The notes: generated from the sequence alone by a model not told the origin. 64,000 nucleotides of DNA from Oncomelania hupensis (GCA_036898135.1 JBAHVR010000287.1:61001-125000); one strand, 5' to 3'; shown: positions 10,340 to 20,959, counted from the first letter of the stretch. Numbers and translations are program-made.

Positions 10340-11518
10340 GTGATAACCATTTTTACTGATGAAAGTACTGATATTTTAGTTAATCATAAAATTGCTATAA
10401 ACGTCAGGATTGTTGATCCCATTTCTCTTCAACCATCCACTTGTTTTCTGACTGATGTGAGGATTACTGATGCCACAGGAAAGGGTATTTTTGAGGCTGT
10501 GAAGGCAGAACTAGATTCAAGGAAAATTCCTTTGACAAAAGTAATGGGTCTTGGCACAGACGGTGCATCTGTCATGACAGGAACAACAAATGGTGTGACA
10601 GGGCACTTCCTGAGAAAAAATCCAAACATAAAGAACACTCACTGTAGTGCCCACAGAGTAGCGTTAGTGTCTGAGCAGGCTGCTGACTCAGTTCCAGCAA
10701 TCAAGACTTTTAAAGAAACAATCACCTCCATCTTTTACTTGTTTCACAAATCACCAAAGAAATGTGATGAACTTCAAGCAGTTCAAGAGCTCTTGAGTGA
10801 CCCTGTGGTGAAGTATAAGGAAGTTCATGCTGTGAGATGGCTTTTGTTCTTCAAAGCTCTAGAGACAGTCTACCGCACTTTGGATTCCCTCATCACTTTC
10901 TTGGATGCTAGAAGCGCAGCAAATGATGCAAAGGCAACTGGGGTAAAAAAGAAGATTGCACAGGAAATGTTCATCCGGCTCAGCTATGGCATGATGGATT
11001 GGCTGCAGCCAATAATGATACTAAGTCTCTTCTTTCAACAATCTAACACAGACATAGCAAAAGTCAAGGTGAAGGTAGACTCATGCATCAGAGCTCTAGA
11101 AATGATGAGAGACGACAAAGTTGAGGAGGGCAGGTCTACATACTATAGCCTTCTGGATGAAGATCTGCAAGAAGGAGTCTTCAAGAAACACCACACTGTT
11201 GCCAGAAATGCCACTCACTTTCAGTCTGTTAAGGCCAAGTTCCTACAGGCCATGATAGACAATATGAGAACCAGATTCCCTGAGGATAGCATGATGTTCA
11301 GATTTTCAGCACTTGGTTTGCATAAAATTAACTTCATCCCTGACAGTGAGCTTGACACATGGAGAAATGAGGATGTTAGAGCCATTGCTGACTTCTACAC
11401 TGCTCCTCAGGAACACACAATCAAGAGTCCAACAGGAGAGGTGTCAAAGTTCCATTCTGTACCTTTTCTTCAGTGCTCAACAGCTGACATCATAAAAGAA
11501 TGGGTAGAACTGAAGTGA
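10340..11518 (+). pseudogene. hAT transposase, catalytic core
   Basis: It reads TIFTDESTDILVNHKIAINV (first catalytic Asp in the TDEST motif), GLGTDGASVMTG (second Asp region) and HCSAHRVALVSEQAA (the C-x2-H signature of hAT transposases). A long alpha-helical insertion region follows. This is the RNase H-like DDE domain. The reading frame breaks at about 11515 (EWVELK then TGA), continuing one frame over at 11500-11871. With the SINE and the frame change near 10026, the transposase has at least three lesions. Confidence 0.88.
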
Positions 11519-11871
11519 AAAGACTTGTGAAAAGAGAACAGTACCCAACTACTCCCTTTTCCACTCTTTGGATGGCCATTGCCAGTGACCAGGAGGGAGA
11601 CTCAGAAAGCTTGTGCCCTAACCTCCGCAAGCTTGCCTGTCTGGCACTTACCCACCCTGTCCATACCAGTGACTGTGAGCGCACCTTCAGTGTGCAAAAC
11701 TTGACTGTCACAGCTCTCAGGAACAGGCTCTCAGCTGACAGGTGTGACCAGCTGATGAGAGTCAAGATTGAAGGTGGGACAATGGACACATTTGACTTCT
11801 CAGCAGCTGTTGCAAAGTGGAGTAACCCTAAGCGGCGAATTAAAATTGCATCTTCAAATCCGTCAATGTAA
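11500..11871 (+). pseudogene. hAT transposase, C-terminal dimerisation domain
   Basis: It contains LACLALTHPVHTSDCERTFS followed by VQNLTVTALRNRLSADRCDQ, the conserved hAT C-terminal domain including the Cys-Glu-Arg block that carries the catalytic Glu region and dimer interface. It ends at TAA 11869-11871, about 190 bp before the right terminus of the element. The same domain, badly decayed, recurs in the hAT element at 53395-53725. Confidence 0.88.
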
Positions 11872-12062
11872 AGCCAAAAAGGTAATGTCAAAAGCACCAC
11901 TTCATTCTTTAAACATGTCAATCATTAATTTTGACTTTTGCCAGTTTTGTTGCTGTTTCTAGCTCGCCGCATTTTGGGCCCATTGCTTTTGAAATTGGCC
12001 CATTGATTTTATGATCAGCGGGCCAATTGGCCCATAGGTATTTTGTATTTGAATAGACCCTG

Positions 12063-12640
12063 TATATATATATTAGTGCAGTTTTCCTTAGATGTATTGT
12101 ATACGCTCATTTGCAACACCTACACAAACAAGGGTGTTCGGACCACGAGTGTGTGTGATATGCAAATACACACACACAGATGTAGGGCAGCGTGGGGTTT
12201 GGAGTGGAGGGAAAAAAGAGGGGAGGCGGGGAGAGTAGTGATAGTCTTCAGTAGAGTTACAATCCAAGAGTAGCCAACGTATACAATGATTCTTCTGTGT
12301 TTATTTACTGGGGGTGGGGGTGGGGAGCTATGTGTCTAGGGTTGAAAGTCATTTACATGTTTTTAAGGTGATTTGATTTTGTGTACTGTGTGTGTGTGTT
12401 TGTTAAAAAAAGGTGATACACATTGTGTAAATTAATGCATGGGGGGTGGGGGGGGGGGGGTACATTTTACTTTAATGTGCCTTTGTTTCAATTTTTTCTC
12501 TTTTTATGTATATATTTTTTGGGGGGTGGGGTGGGGGGTGGTTTTTTTTTTTTATTTAATTAATTTATTTTTTGAAAAATTTGTGCAACGTTCATAACAA
12601 CATACATCCACCTAGCCTACCCTTGAATAACATAATTTGT
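12063..12640. other. G-run-rich intronic sequence
   Basis: No coding signature. Several G-rich runs (about 12309-12327, 12442-12460, 12522-12539) are separated by AT-rich sequence. Confidence 0.45.
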
Positions 12641-13069
12641 ATCAATTGCACTGTTGCAGAAGTTTGAGAACCTCCTCCAGTGCCTGATGTAGTCTGCTAC
12701 TGGGATTTCAATGACTTGAGGCAGTCACTTGTACAGCAGGTCTGAAAATGGCAACTAATTTAGTCGCCATGGCTAGTGAAAATAAAAATTGGCGACTAAA
12801 AAAAAAACTTTAGTCGCCAAATGCGAGTGCGCTAAAATGAATTTTTTTTTAGTTTGGCTAGTAAAATTTTTTGTTTGGCTAGTAAAATTTTTAAGTTACT
12901 AGCCAAAGGCTAGTGGGACCTTTTTTTCATTTTCAGGGCTGTACAGTCTGTGAAAACCCCCTGGATTGTGATGGACAACAGCCCTACTAGCTGCCTTCTT
13001 GGCATGGTGTCTGGAACCAGCGTTGATGTTGTTGTCTCTGTACAAGCTGATCTCCATGCACAAGTGAAG
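12641..13069 (-). other. Unrecognised possible coding segment split by a MITE
   Basis: On the minus strand, ignoring the MITE at 12737-12941, the flanks read ISLYRDNNINAGSRHHAKKA ... VVHHNPGGFHRLYK, then a TGA, then PVADYIRHWRRFSNFCN. The composition looks protein-like, but I recognise no family. It may equally be chance reading of non-coding sequence. The + strand frames are poorer. Confidence 0.3.
12737..12941. mobile_element. 205-bp hairpin MITE, hAT-like ends, 5-bp TSD
   Basis: It starts caggtctgaaaatg and ends cattttcagggctg, imperfect inverted repeats, with tacag on both sides (12732-12736, 12942-12946). The interior holds paired ggcgact/agtcgcc and ggctagt/actagcc motifs that can fold into a hairpin. 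No coding capacity. Confidence 0.75.
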
Positions 13070-13179
13070 GTAACTTAATGTTAATTAGTCAAATAATAGA
13101 TACAGAAACACATCGATCTAGCTTTTTAAATTAATGTAACCAGTTTCATCAAAATATTGAAGTTGGTAATCAATATTTG

Positions 13180-13483
13180 CGAGCTACGCTAGAAAATGGC
13201 CCATAAAAATGTTTGTCACTGGGCCGAATGGCGCATCAATTTCAAGAGCAATCGGGCCATCAAAACAAGGATTTTTGATGCAAACAGCCAAACCTAGCTT
13301 GTTTTATGAGTGAAGCGTTTCCAGCGGCACACAAAAACAAACATGCATATATATATGCATTTTAAACTCAACAAAGAGGTGTATTTTTTTTCTTGTTATT
13401 GTGTCACTAATAGTTGGCCCATAGAATTTGTTTCGGATGGGCCAAATGGCCCATGTTTTTTTTACTGCCAGACTGAACCCTGT
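13180..13483. mobile_element. Remnant of a second CAGGGT hAT element
   Basis: It carries gggccgaatggcgcat, gggccaaatggccc and a terminal gactgaaccctg, the same subterminal grammar as the 8530-12062 element. Only one convincing end is visible, so the other boundary is approximate. Confidence 0.5.
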
Positions 13484-13913
13484 AAATGGCATGCAGATCA
13501 CGTAGATTTCACCTTATGTTAGTTTTTCACTTGTCTTTTTTCTTAACAAGAGTGAGGGGATGTAAGATAAATATTACGGTGGGTCGTTTTAAAATCTGCC
13601 CTAGCACTCATAACTGACGCTTGTCTACATAGTGTGTTGATCTGTTTAAGTAACGTAAAATGAAATGAAAATAAAATAAAGTGAAATGAAATAACGTAAG
13701 GTTCCATAATTACTTCCTTTTCTTTTTTGTGAAGACATTCCATAACTACTGAGAAAGAGAAGAGAGAGAAAAAAAAGTTAATGTGCAAGTCATCTTTATT
13801 GCTGAAAGGATTAATGACTTAAATTGGCTTCTAGGGTATTTCATTAATTTTCTATGCATGTTAACTACCTATACATATATGTATGTATTATTAAGCTTTA
13901 AATTTCATTTCAG

Positions 13914-14122
13914 CTTCCTGGGGATAATGGTGTGTGCTACAAAGCGGTGAACATGTTTGCACCCGAAAAAAATGTCTACTTCATTTCGGATCCTCCTCAT
14001 CTCATCAAGACAGTCCGGAACAACCTGGAGTCCAGTGGAAAACCCACACGACTGCTGTGGAATGGTGGAGAGTACTTGTTGTGGCGGCACATTGCTGATG
14101 TCTACAGAGCTGATCTGGACAG
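13914..14122 (+). pseudogene. P-element/THAP9-like transposase exon (DPPHLIKTVRNN motif)
   Basis: Clean exon: acceptor tttcag ending at 13913, donor gtaagt at 14123. It translates in phase 0 to LPGDNGVCYKAVNMF, then FISDPPHLIKTVRNNLESSG and LLWRHIADVYRADLDR. The D-x-H-L-x-K-x-x-R-N block is the hallmark of the central RNase H-like domain of P-element and THAP9 transposases, and its Asp is a presumed catalytic residue. The exon ends with two bases of a codon that join in phase with the exon starting at 20960. The exons that should carry the first catalytic block and the coiled coil were not found between 8504 and 13914. Confidence 0.85.
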
Positions 14123-14459
14123 GTAAGTGTATCACATTTTCATAAGATCTATACAGTAAACACTAACTTTTTTGATTATACTTGAATAATACTAATGCAA
14201 TAATGATGCCCACATAAGTTTTCTATAATTTATCTGTGTAAAACTAGAATGAAAACTTTTCTCAGAAACACCATTTAGCCTTAGGCAGGTTTCACGGTAT
14301 TAAGACATAGGTCACTGCACAATCTTTCTGGTGGTAATTTTAATTTGACAATACATGTTTTATGTTTTTTGGTGTGCACTGTTGAGGTATATAGCAAAAT
14401 GAATAAAAATTCATAAGAACAACCTAATATTGTGTTATCCTAAATAAAATACATGCGTG

Positions 14460-15540
14460 TGAATGGTTGCGATCATTAGTTTAGAGACTGACGGCGTTTA
14501 CTTTTGGCACCAAGCTCACGATTTTGATAGTCTAATATTTTCGTCTTGGCAGATGAAATCTGACTGAGGTCGACTGATATTTAAAATATATAAGTTACTG
14601 CATGTCAGCATATCAAATATTATAAAAATTGTGCATTGTTTCGCATTTGAAGCGTTAAAAACATGTCGAATCGTCAGAGCGCAATCTTGTCAGTCGCCGA
14701 ACGTAACTACACTATGACTTCAGAAAAAGTTATGTTTGATGAAAGGGCTAGTAGATATTGCATCTTTAGGCATTGGAAATTGAAGTACTGCGATTTTTCT
14801 TAGCAGCTATGGTATTTTGCGAGTCAGAATGTTTCGGAATAAAACGTAGTAGTCCTTGATGTCGGAACACGTGAGCTGTCAGTCGTCAAGAACTAGCAGT
14901 CGACACTTTTTATTTTTAACAAATTTCCCAGAGTTCAACACCGGAAATAGCGTTGTGATGTTTCAACAACATGTATCGTGATCTGAATGTGATTTTCCAC
15001 ATGTTTCAAGGTATGATCAAGGCTTGACTTTTATGTTTTGCTGGTTTTTTATAGCGTCAGTCGCCTAACGATCGGCACGCTAGCGATCGCCTTTGCGTCA
15101 TAGACCGTAAAAATGTTGGGTTTTTGTCAGTTGTGGCTTTATCTGGCAACGTTTTACTTGACTTTGAGAAAATTGATGATGGTGCAAACGCAGTGTTGTG
15201 ACCGGTTGATGGCTACATGTCGCCAGACCTGCTCCGATGATAAAACATAATTTTTGTGTGATCGTTAGTGTAGGCGAATGACGGACAAAGCGATCGCTAG
15301 TGATGCTGACTGACGCTAGTGATGCTGATTCAATCACAGGTTCTGAAGTCTTTTCTTTCGCCTTTGTAAACTTGTGGGCCTCCTACACACGTACGTAGTA
15401 TGTAATTGAGGCCTACGAAAGACGAGACTTCCCAGCCTGTGATTCAATGAAAATGTTCGATCACTGACTGACGGTAAAGGTCGATCGTTAGTTAATGACT
15501 GATGTACACAGCAATCGTTAGTTTGTTGCCACATTGCAAA
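14460..15540. repeat. Intronic tract rich in GATCGTTAG / TGACTGACG motifs
   Basis: Short motifs such as gatcattagttt, gatcgttag, gcgatcgctag and gactgacgg recur on both strands from about 14468 to 15530, with many more GATCG words than neighbouring sequence. This could be the subterminal repeat structure of a non-coding DNA transposon. I found no clear termini or target duplication. Confidence 0.4.
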
Positions 15541-15894
15541 TGTACTTTGCTTTGAAAACACAAATCTTCTTGCTAGTAATACAGTTGGGGTGGGAGGGGG
15601 TGGGGGGTGTGGGGTGAGAAGGTGGTGAATAGACTAAAGACTAAAGTTTTGAATGAGAAAGTGAAATCCATGTTAAATTTTTTTTCTCTCAATTGATGGG
15701 AGAATGGAACATTATTACTAATCACAACAATTTACAAATTCCATAATTTCTGTAAAACAGTAAATGCTTTAATATATTAATAAGAAAAAAATAAATAAAT
15801 CACAATTAAAAGGAATTTTTTTTTGTGTAAACTTACAAGTATGAGACTTTAACTTTGAAATGTTGACAATAAGTAATTAACTTATGAATTTAAA
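15541..15894. other. AT-rich intronic filler
   Basis: A G-rich run at about 15587-15625, then A/T-rich sequence. Nothing recognisable. Confidence 0.35.
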
Positions 15895-15935
15895 ATGTTA
15901 TTGTTTGCCACTGATAAAGACATATATCCTCTTCC

Positions 15936-16350
15936 AGTGGCTGACTTCAACCGGTGTTGTGTGCCAGACACAGTTGAGAACTTTCCTGTGTATGTTCAGT
16001 GGACATCCAATAGGGATGACATAAAGCAGATCACACCGGAGTGGATTGCCAACCATTTTGTTCCTGTTGTCAAGGACAGTTGTTCTTCCCAGACAAGACC
16101 AAGAGTTTGGGACTTTGTTCTAGCAAATGTCATCACAGTGGATGGTAAATTAAGGCAGTTCTATACCTTGGTTATCCCTCCTCCACTCAACACAACTGTG
16201 GGAGAAAATGAAGTGTATATCAGTGTTTTGAAATCCATCACCAATGGGAAATATGTATTTCCTGATGTTGATAACAATATTAACAAGTGGCTAGTACCCT
16301 GTCATGAAGTCAGGAAAGTTCCACCCCCAACTATCAAGTCGTGGAAACCA
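15936..16350 (+). CDS. Unrecognised exon-like open frame
   Basis: The frame is open from 15895, but a good acceptor (tcctcttccag) precedes 15936. It reads VADFNRCCVPDTVENFPVYV, TPEWIANHFVPVVKDSC, VWDFVLANVITVDGKLR, and LVPCHEVRKVPPPTIKSW before running into a poly-T tract at about 16351. The amino-acid composition is protein-like and hydrophobic positions alternate sensibly, but I do not recognise the family. It lies on the same strand inside an intron of the P-element-like gene, so it may belong to a different gene or transposon. Confidence 0.45.
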
Positions 16351-16571
16351 CTTTTTTTTTTTTTTTTAAAGATTAGTTACTCTCTTCTGCCGTTTGTGAC
16401 TACATTATTAATATTTGTCACCAGTGCATGGATGACTGATTATTAATTGATGAAAACATCAGAAGATAAAACCATCCACACAGTGCTGTTAATCTTAGGA
16501 TTGTAGGTGTGTATATAAACCTCAAACTAAAGCAATGTCTCAACTATGCTAGATAAGGAAATTTAAAGAGT

Positions 16572-17080
16572 AGGGCCATTTATGTTGATTGTCATAAAAT
16601 TATGTTTTAGCATCTACACATCACTCTAGTTTACTTGTTGATAACTTTTGAATAAGTTGTAGATATAATATATACATCTCAGACTGAAACGTCAAAATGA
16701 TGCTATGAGAAAATGTAAGGGGTAAGGGTAAGTTTGGGCCATTTATATCAATAGTAGTAATGTTGACTGTCACAAAAATTATATTTTAGCATCCACACAT
16801 CAATCTAATTTACTTGTTGATAACTTTTGGATTAGTTGTATGCGTATAGATCTCAGACGGAAATGATGTCTAATTGACGCTATGAAAATATTTAAGGGGT
16901 AGGGGTAGGTTTGGGCCATTTATATCAAATGTAGTAATGTTGTATGTAATAAATGTTGTTGTAACATTCACACATGACTAATGTTTACTTGTAGGCAACT
17001 TTTGCATTAGTTGTAGAAGATAATTAGCCTCAGATGAAAGCTGAAGAGGGAAAATGTCTTTCAAAATGACGCCATATAAA
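16572..17080. repeat. Tandem repeat, about 2.7 copies of 162-177 bp
   Basis: Blocks beginning with gggccattta recur at about 16574, 16736 and 16913. Each continues through tttagcat-tacacat, tttacttgttgataactttt and the agggtaagtttg segment. Copies are diverged. Confidence 0.8.
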
Positions 17081-17266
17081 ATAAGTGACTTCATATATTG
17101 AAATGCCTATATTAATACAAATGTTAATACAGAGCATATGGTATAGTCACATATATATCCAGATCATGACATTTATGACTGTTTTAATGAGTTTGTTTTA
17201 TTCTGCCATTATTGTAGAGTCAATATGACTTTTATTTGACATTTGGGGGTAAACATGTTTACCCTT

Positions 17267-20200
17267 CCTATCCTATCCTATCCTGTCCCATAACCCGAAG
17301 GTCGTAGGGGCACCACAGATGATCGCTTAACCAGCATACTCCATCTTTCTCTGTCCTCAGCAGCCCTCATGGCTTCGCTCAGTGTCAAACCAGTCCATTC
17401 TCGAATGTTGTCCTCCCACCTCTTTTTCGGTCTCCCCCTTCTTCTACCTCCTTGCACTGTGCCTTGCAGAATGGTCTTTGCAAGGCCTGATGATCTGGTG
17501 ACGTGGCCATACCATCGGAGTTTCCGTTTCTTCACCACTGTGAGCAGGTCATCGTGTTGTCCAATGGCTTGTGTGATGGTCTGTCGGACTTCAACGTTGG
17601 TGATGTGTTGGGTATAGGAAATGCACAGAAGTCTTCTGTAGCACCTCATCTCCATGCTTTGTATTCTTCGTTGGAGATCTGCTGTGAGGGTCCATGCTTC
17701 GCAAGCATATAGGAAGATGGAGATGACCAGAGATCGCAGCAGTCTTACTTTGGAATGTAGACTGATGGTTCTGTCTTTCCAAATGGGCTTCAACCTTGTC
17801 AGGGCAGCAGTTGTTTGTGCGATCCTGGAGAGGACTTCCTGTCGAGACCCATTGTCTGACACAATGGCTCCTAAATATTTGAAGCTGTGCACTGTGTTGA
17901 GGGATTGGCCTTGTACTTTGATGTCCGTGTTGATGCCATTGGTGTTGTTGGTCATCATTTTGGTCTTCTCTGCACTTATTTCCATTCCATAAGCTCTGGA
18001 GGTGGTGTCAAGCCTCTGTACAAGCTGTTCAAGTTCTTGTTCCTCTCCAGCCAATCCATCAATATCATCCGCAAAACGAAGATTGGAGATTGCTCTGCCC
18101 CCTATGCTGACTGTGCCTTCGTGATCTGCAAGAGCATCTGACATGATGCGCTCTAGGAAGATGTTGAAGAGTGTTGGAGAGAGTAGGCATCCTTGACGCA
18201 CACCGATTGTTGTTCTGAACCAGTTCCCGATGACGCTGTTATGGAGGACTGCACTGGTAGCCTTGTCATACAGGCTTTTGATGACTTCTATGATTTTAGG
18301 GCTGATGTTGTACACTTTCATGGTTGCCCATAGAGCTGCATGCCAGACTCGGTCAAATGCCTTCTTGAAGTCTATGAACACATGATATAGATGTTGTTGG
18401 TGCTGTAGGTATTTCTCACAGATTATTCTGAGGTTGAAAATCTGTTCAGTGGTACTTCGCCCTGCCATGAATCCTGCTTGTTCTTCAGCTATGATTTGTT
18501 CAGCTTGTGGTTTCAACCTGTTGAGTATTATTTTCAGGAGGACCTTGCTGGGATGGCTGATGAGGCTGATGGTGCGGTAATTTTCACACTCCTGAAGGTT
18601 ACCTTTTTTAGGAAGAGTGATGACAAGCGACTGGGTCCATGGTGTAGGCCATTCCCCACTCTGCCAGATCTTGTTACAGATAGTGGTGAGAGCATCAGTC
18701 ATCGCTTCTCCTCCTGCTTGTAGCAGTTCCGCTGGTATGTTGTCCACTCCCGCTGACTTCCCTTTCTTCAGCGATTGCACTGCTGCCTCAACTTCTTCCC
18801 GGAGAATTGGGAGGATTTCTTCTTCTTCTCTGCTCTCGGGATATGCTAGAACTGATGGGTCTCCATTTGGTGTATGGTTGTAAAGGTCAGAGCAGTACTC
18901 TGTCCATCTGTCCAAGACTTCTTGTTCTTCTGTAAGGCAAATGCCAGACTTGCTTTGGATAGTGGAGACTTTGGGCTGTTTAACACTTGTCAGCCGCTTC
19001 ACAGTCTGGTAGGCCTTCTTGCTGTTGTTCTTGTTCAGATTGTTCTCTATTTCCTGGCATTGATCTTCTATCCAGTTCTCCTTTGCTGTGCGCATGCCTT
19101 TTCGGATGTCATTGTTGATTTTTCGGTAGACATCAGCTCCCTGTGAGGTGTTCTTTTTCTTTTTTAACTCTCTTCGTTTATCACACAGATCCAAAAGTTC
19201 AGGTGTGATCCACGGCTTCTTCTTTGGTCGGTGCTTGCCAAGGATCTCAGTGGCGGCATCTGTTACAGCTGAGTTGAAGGTATTGGTCATGGTGTTGACA
19301 TCTACTTCGCCTGCCCCCAAAATAAGCAGTGGTGCAAATTTCCCTCCAATTGTGGCCTGAAATATTTTTGCCACCTCCGGGTCTTGCAGTTTGTCCAGGT
19401 CGAACTTCAGCCTAGTGCACTTTGCTGTATTTACTCTCTTCAAATGGAGCCGGAAAGACATCATCACGAGATCGTGGTCACTTCCAATGTCTGCTCCTGG
19501 AAAAGTGCGTGTCCTGCCAATGTTGATGCTTGATCTGAAGCGTTTCTTGACCATGATGTAGTCGATCTGGTTGTGATGTTCCCCGCCGGGACTGTGCCAT
19601 GTCCATCGTCTGGATTTTTTGTGGAGACCAAGCGTGTTTGCCAGTACCAGATTGTTGTATCTGGCAAACTCCAATAGCCTCAGACCCCTGTCATTTGTCT
19701 CGTTGTTGCAGTGGGGTCCGCATGTGTCTCCCCAGTTGCGGTGCGCATCTTGGCCAACCTTGGCATTCCAGTCGCCTTGCACTATGACTATGTCCTTCTT
19801 CGGCACTTGGTCAAGGACCGCCTGTATATTTTCATAAAAATCCTCCACTTCGCTGTCTTCATAGTCTGATGTTGGGGCATAGGCCTGGATGATGGTAATG
19901 TTGAAAGGGGTTGCTCTCAGACGGATGGTAATGAGTCTACTGGAGACTGGGCGGCAACCCATGACAGTGGCTAGAATGTTCTTGTGGACCAAGAATCCAA
20001 CGCCGTGTTCGTGCCTGTCATCTCTACCGCTGAAATAGAGCTTGTGGCCTTTGTCAGTCGTTGTTTCACCTAGGCCTTTCCAGCGCAGTTCGCTGATACC
20101 TAGAACGTTCCATCGATAGTGGTCCAGCTCGTGGGCCAGTTCTTCTAATTTTCCTTCCGCAGTTAGGGTCCTGACGTTCCAGGTTCCTATGACGATGTTG

Positions 20201-20618
20201 TTTCTCGTGCGGATCTTGCTATATTGTCCATCAGTAGCATACTTAACACCTCCGTCCTGGTGGCCAACGGAAGGCGCGGTCCTTGTGCCGGGTGACGGCC
20301 CGGGCGACGACCGATCCGGTATGGAATTAGTGGATTGTGTCATCATGTAGTGTGTCTTGGGCAAAAAAGACCTGGCAGGGCCCAATCCTCTCCAGGCTGT
20401 TGGCCACAGCCGAAATCCACGAATACAGTGTGGCTCGCCTTGGCCCTGAGCACGTGGTCGTTGAACCTGTAGTAACGTGAGGTTCCTCCGCCCTGGCCGG
20501 TGACTTCTGTGTAGAAGACTTTCGCCCAGTGATGCCGTGCTAACATCACCCCTGTTAGTCGCCTCTTACGACACGCCGGGAAACGTTGGGTCTATTCTAT
20601 TTGCCCGAACCCACAGAG
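17267..20618 (-). mobile_element. Full-length RTE-type LINE, 13-bp TSD
   Basis: Flanked by perfect catgtttaccctt copies at 17254-17266 and 20619-20631. At the left (3') end the minus strand finishes in an AGGAT repeat tail, seen on + as cctatcctatcctatcc. At the right (5') end is a 5' leader containing the complement of cgcctcttacgacacgccggg. About 3.35 kb with a single intact ORF, so this looks like a recent complete insertion. It lies in the intron of the P-element-like gene between 14122 and 20960. Confidence 0.95.
17278..20385 (-). CDS. RTE-type endonuclease/reverse transcriptase polyprotein (1,035 aa)
   Basis: Residues about 60-320 form an apurinic-type endonuclease: IGTWNVRTL, ISELRWKG, QGDWNAKVG and GSDHDLV mark the Asn, Glu, Asp/Asn and Asp-His catalytic positions. 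Residues about 540-860 form the reverse transcriptase: GKSAGVDNIPAELL, VFIDFKKAFDRVWH (motif A Asp), GVRQGCLLSPTLFNIFLERI (motif B) and LRFADDIDGLA (motif C, both Asp present). A C-terminal region ends with GRPKKRWEDNIREWTGL, frequent in such LINEs. The enzyme nicks target DNA and primes cDNA synthesis on the element RNA. Length and intactness suggest possible activity. Two truncated relatives lie at 50334-51355 and 57720-58056. Confidence 0.95.
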   Translation of the reverse strand: MGPARSFLPKTHYMMTQSTNSIPDRSSPGPSPGTRTAPSVGHQDGGVKYATDGQYSKIRTRNNIVIGTWNVRTLTAEGKLEELAHELDHYRWNVLGISELRWKGLGETTTDKGHKLYFSGRDDRHEHGVGFLVHKNILATVMGCRPVSSRLITIRLRATPFNITIIQAYAPTSDYEDSEVEDFYENIQAVLDQVPKKDIVIVQGDWNAKVGQDAHRNWGDTCGPHCNNETNDRGLRLLEFARYNNLVLANTLGLHKKSRRWTWHSPGGEHHNQIDYIMVKKRFRSSINIGRTRTFPGADIGSDHDLVMMSFRLHLKRVNTAKCTRLKFDLDKLQDPEVAKIFQATIGGKFAPLLILGAGEVDVNTMTNTFNSAVTDAATEILGKHRPKKKPWITPELLDLCDKRRELKKKKNTSQGADVYRKINNDIRKGMRTAKENWIEDQCQEIENNLNKNNSKKAYQTVKRLTSVKQPKVSTIQSKSGICLTEEQEVLDRWTEYCSDLYNHTPNGDPSVLAYPESREEEEILPILREEVEAAVQSLKKGKSAGVDNIPAELLQAGGEAMTDALTTICNKIWQSGEWPTPWTQSLVITLPKKGNLQECENYRTISLISHPSKVLLKIILNRLKPQAEQIIAEEQAGFMAGRSTTEQIFNLRIICEKYLQHQQHLYHVFIDFKKAFDRVWHAALWATMKVYNISPKIIEVIKSLYDKATSAVLHNSVIGNWFRTTIGVRQGCLLSPTLFNIFLERIMSDALADHEGTVSIGGRAISNLRFADDIDGLAGEEQELEQLVQRLDTTSRAYGMEISAEKTKMMTNNTNGINTDIKVQGQSLNTVHSFKYLGAIVSDNGSRQEVLSRIAQTTAALTRLKPIWKDRTISLHSKVRLLRSLVISIFLYACEAWTLTADLQRRIQSMEMRCYRRLLCISYTQHITNVEVRQTITQAIGQHDDLLTVVKKRKLRWYGHVTRSSGLAKTILQGTVQGGRRRGRPKKRWEDNIREWTGLTLSEAMRAAEDRERWSMLVKRSSVVPLRPSGYGTG

Positions 20619-20959
20619 CATGTTTACCCTTAATTTTCTTTAAATCTATTATGGTGACTATAATTTTTTTTAAACAGTTTTATGTTGAAATACAACCAAT
20701 GTGTGGAAAACAAGTGGATTTTGGCTTCTGTATTGAAGTTTATTTTTGCATGATCTTATGGGCAAATAGTAAATGGCTGAACTGAATACTGTGAAACCTA
20801 CTCTTAACTAAAAAATAGTAATAAAGTGCCATGCTCTTTTCTTTACTTTGTTCAAATTTACTTAATGTTGAGTAAACATGTGACCATATGGTTTTTGTCC
20901 TCCTACTCATACTAGATATTTCAATACAGTAACATGTGTCTTAAAAACTGTTTGTGCAG

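Larger units (their letters stand above)
8530..12062 (+). mobile_element. hAT element (TIR CAGGGTYTATT) with disrupted transposase
   Basis: The left end cagggtttattttt matches the reverse complement of the right end (aatagaccctg). Both subterminal regions carry gggccaattggc-like motifs. Flanks are attatata and tatatata: a perfect 6-bp or one-mismatch 8-bp target duplication. The interior holds a LINE end (8628-9060), the transposase (9286-11871) and a SINE (10038-10336). It lies in an intron of the P-element-like gene. Confidence 0.82.

Noticed and set aside
17369..20000. Plus-strand ORFs opposite the RTE polyprotein
   Set aside because: They are antisense shadows of a continuous, motif-complete 1,035-codon frame.
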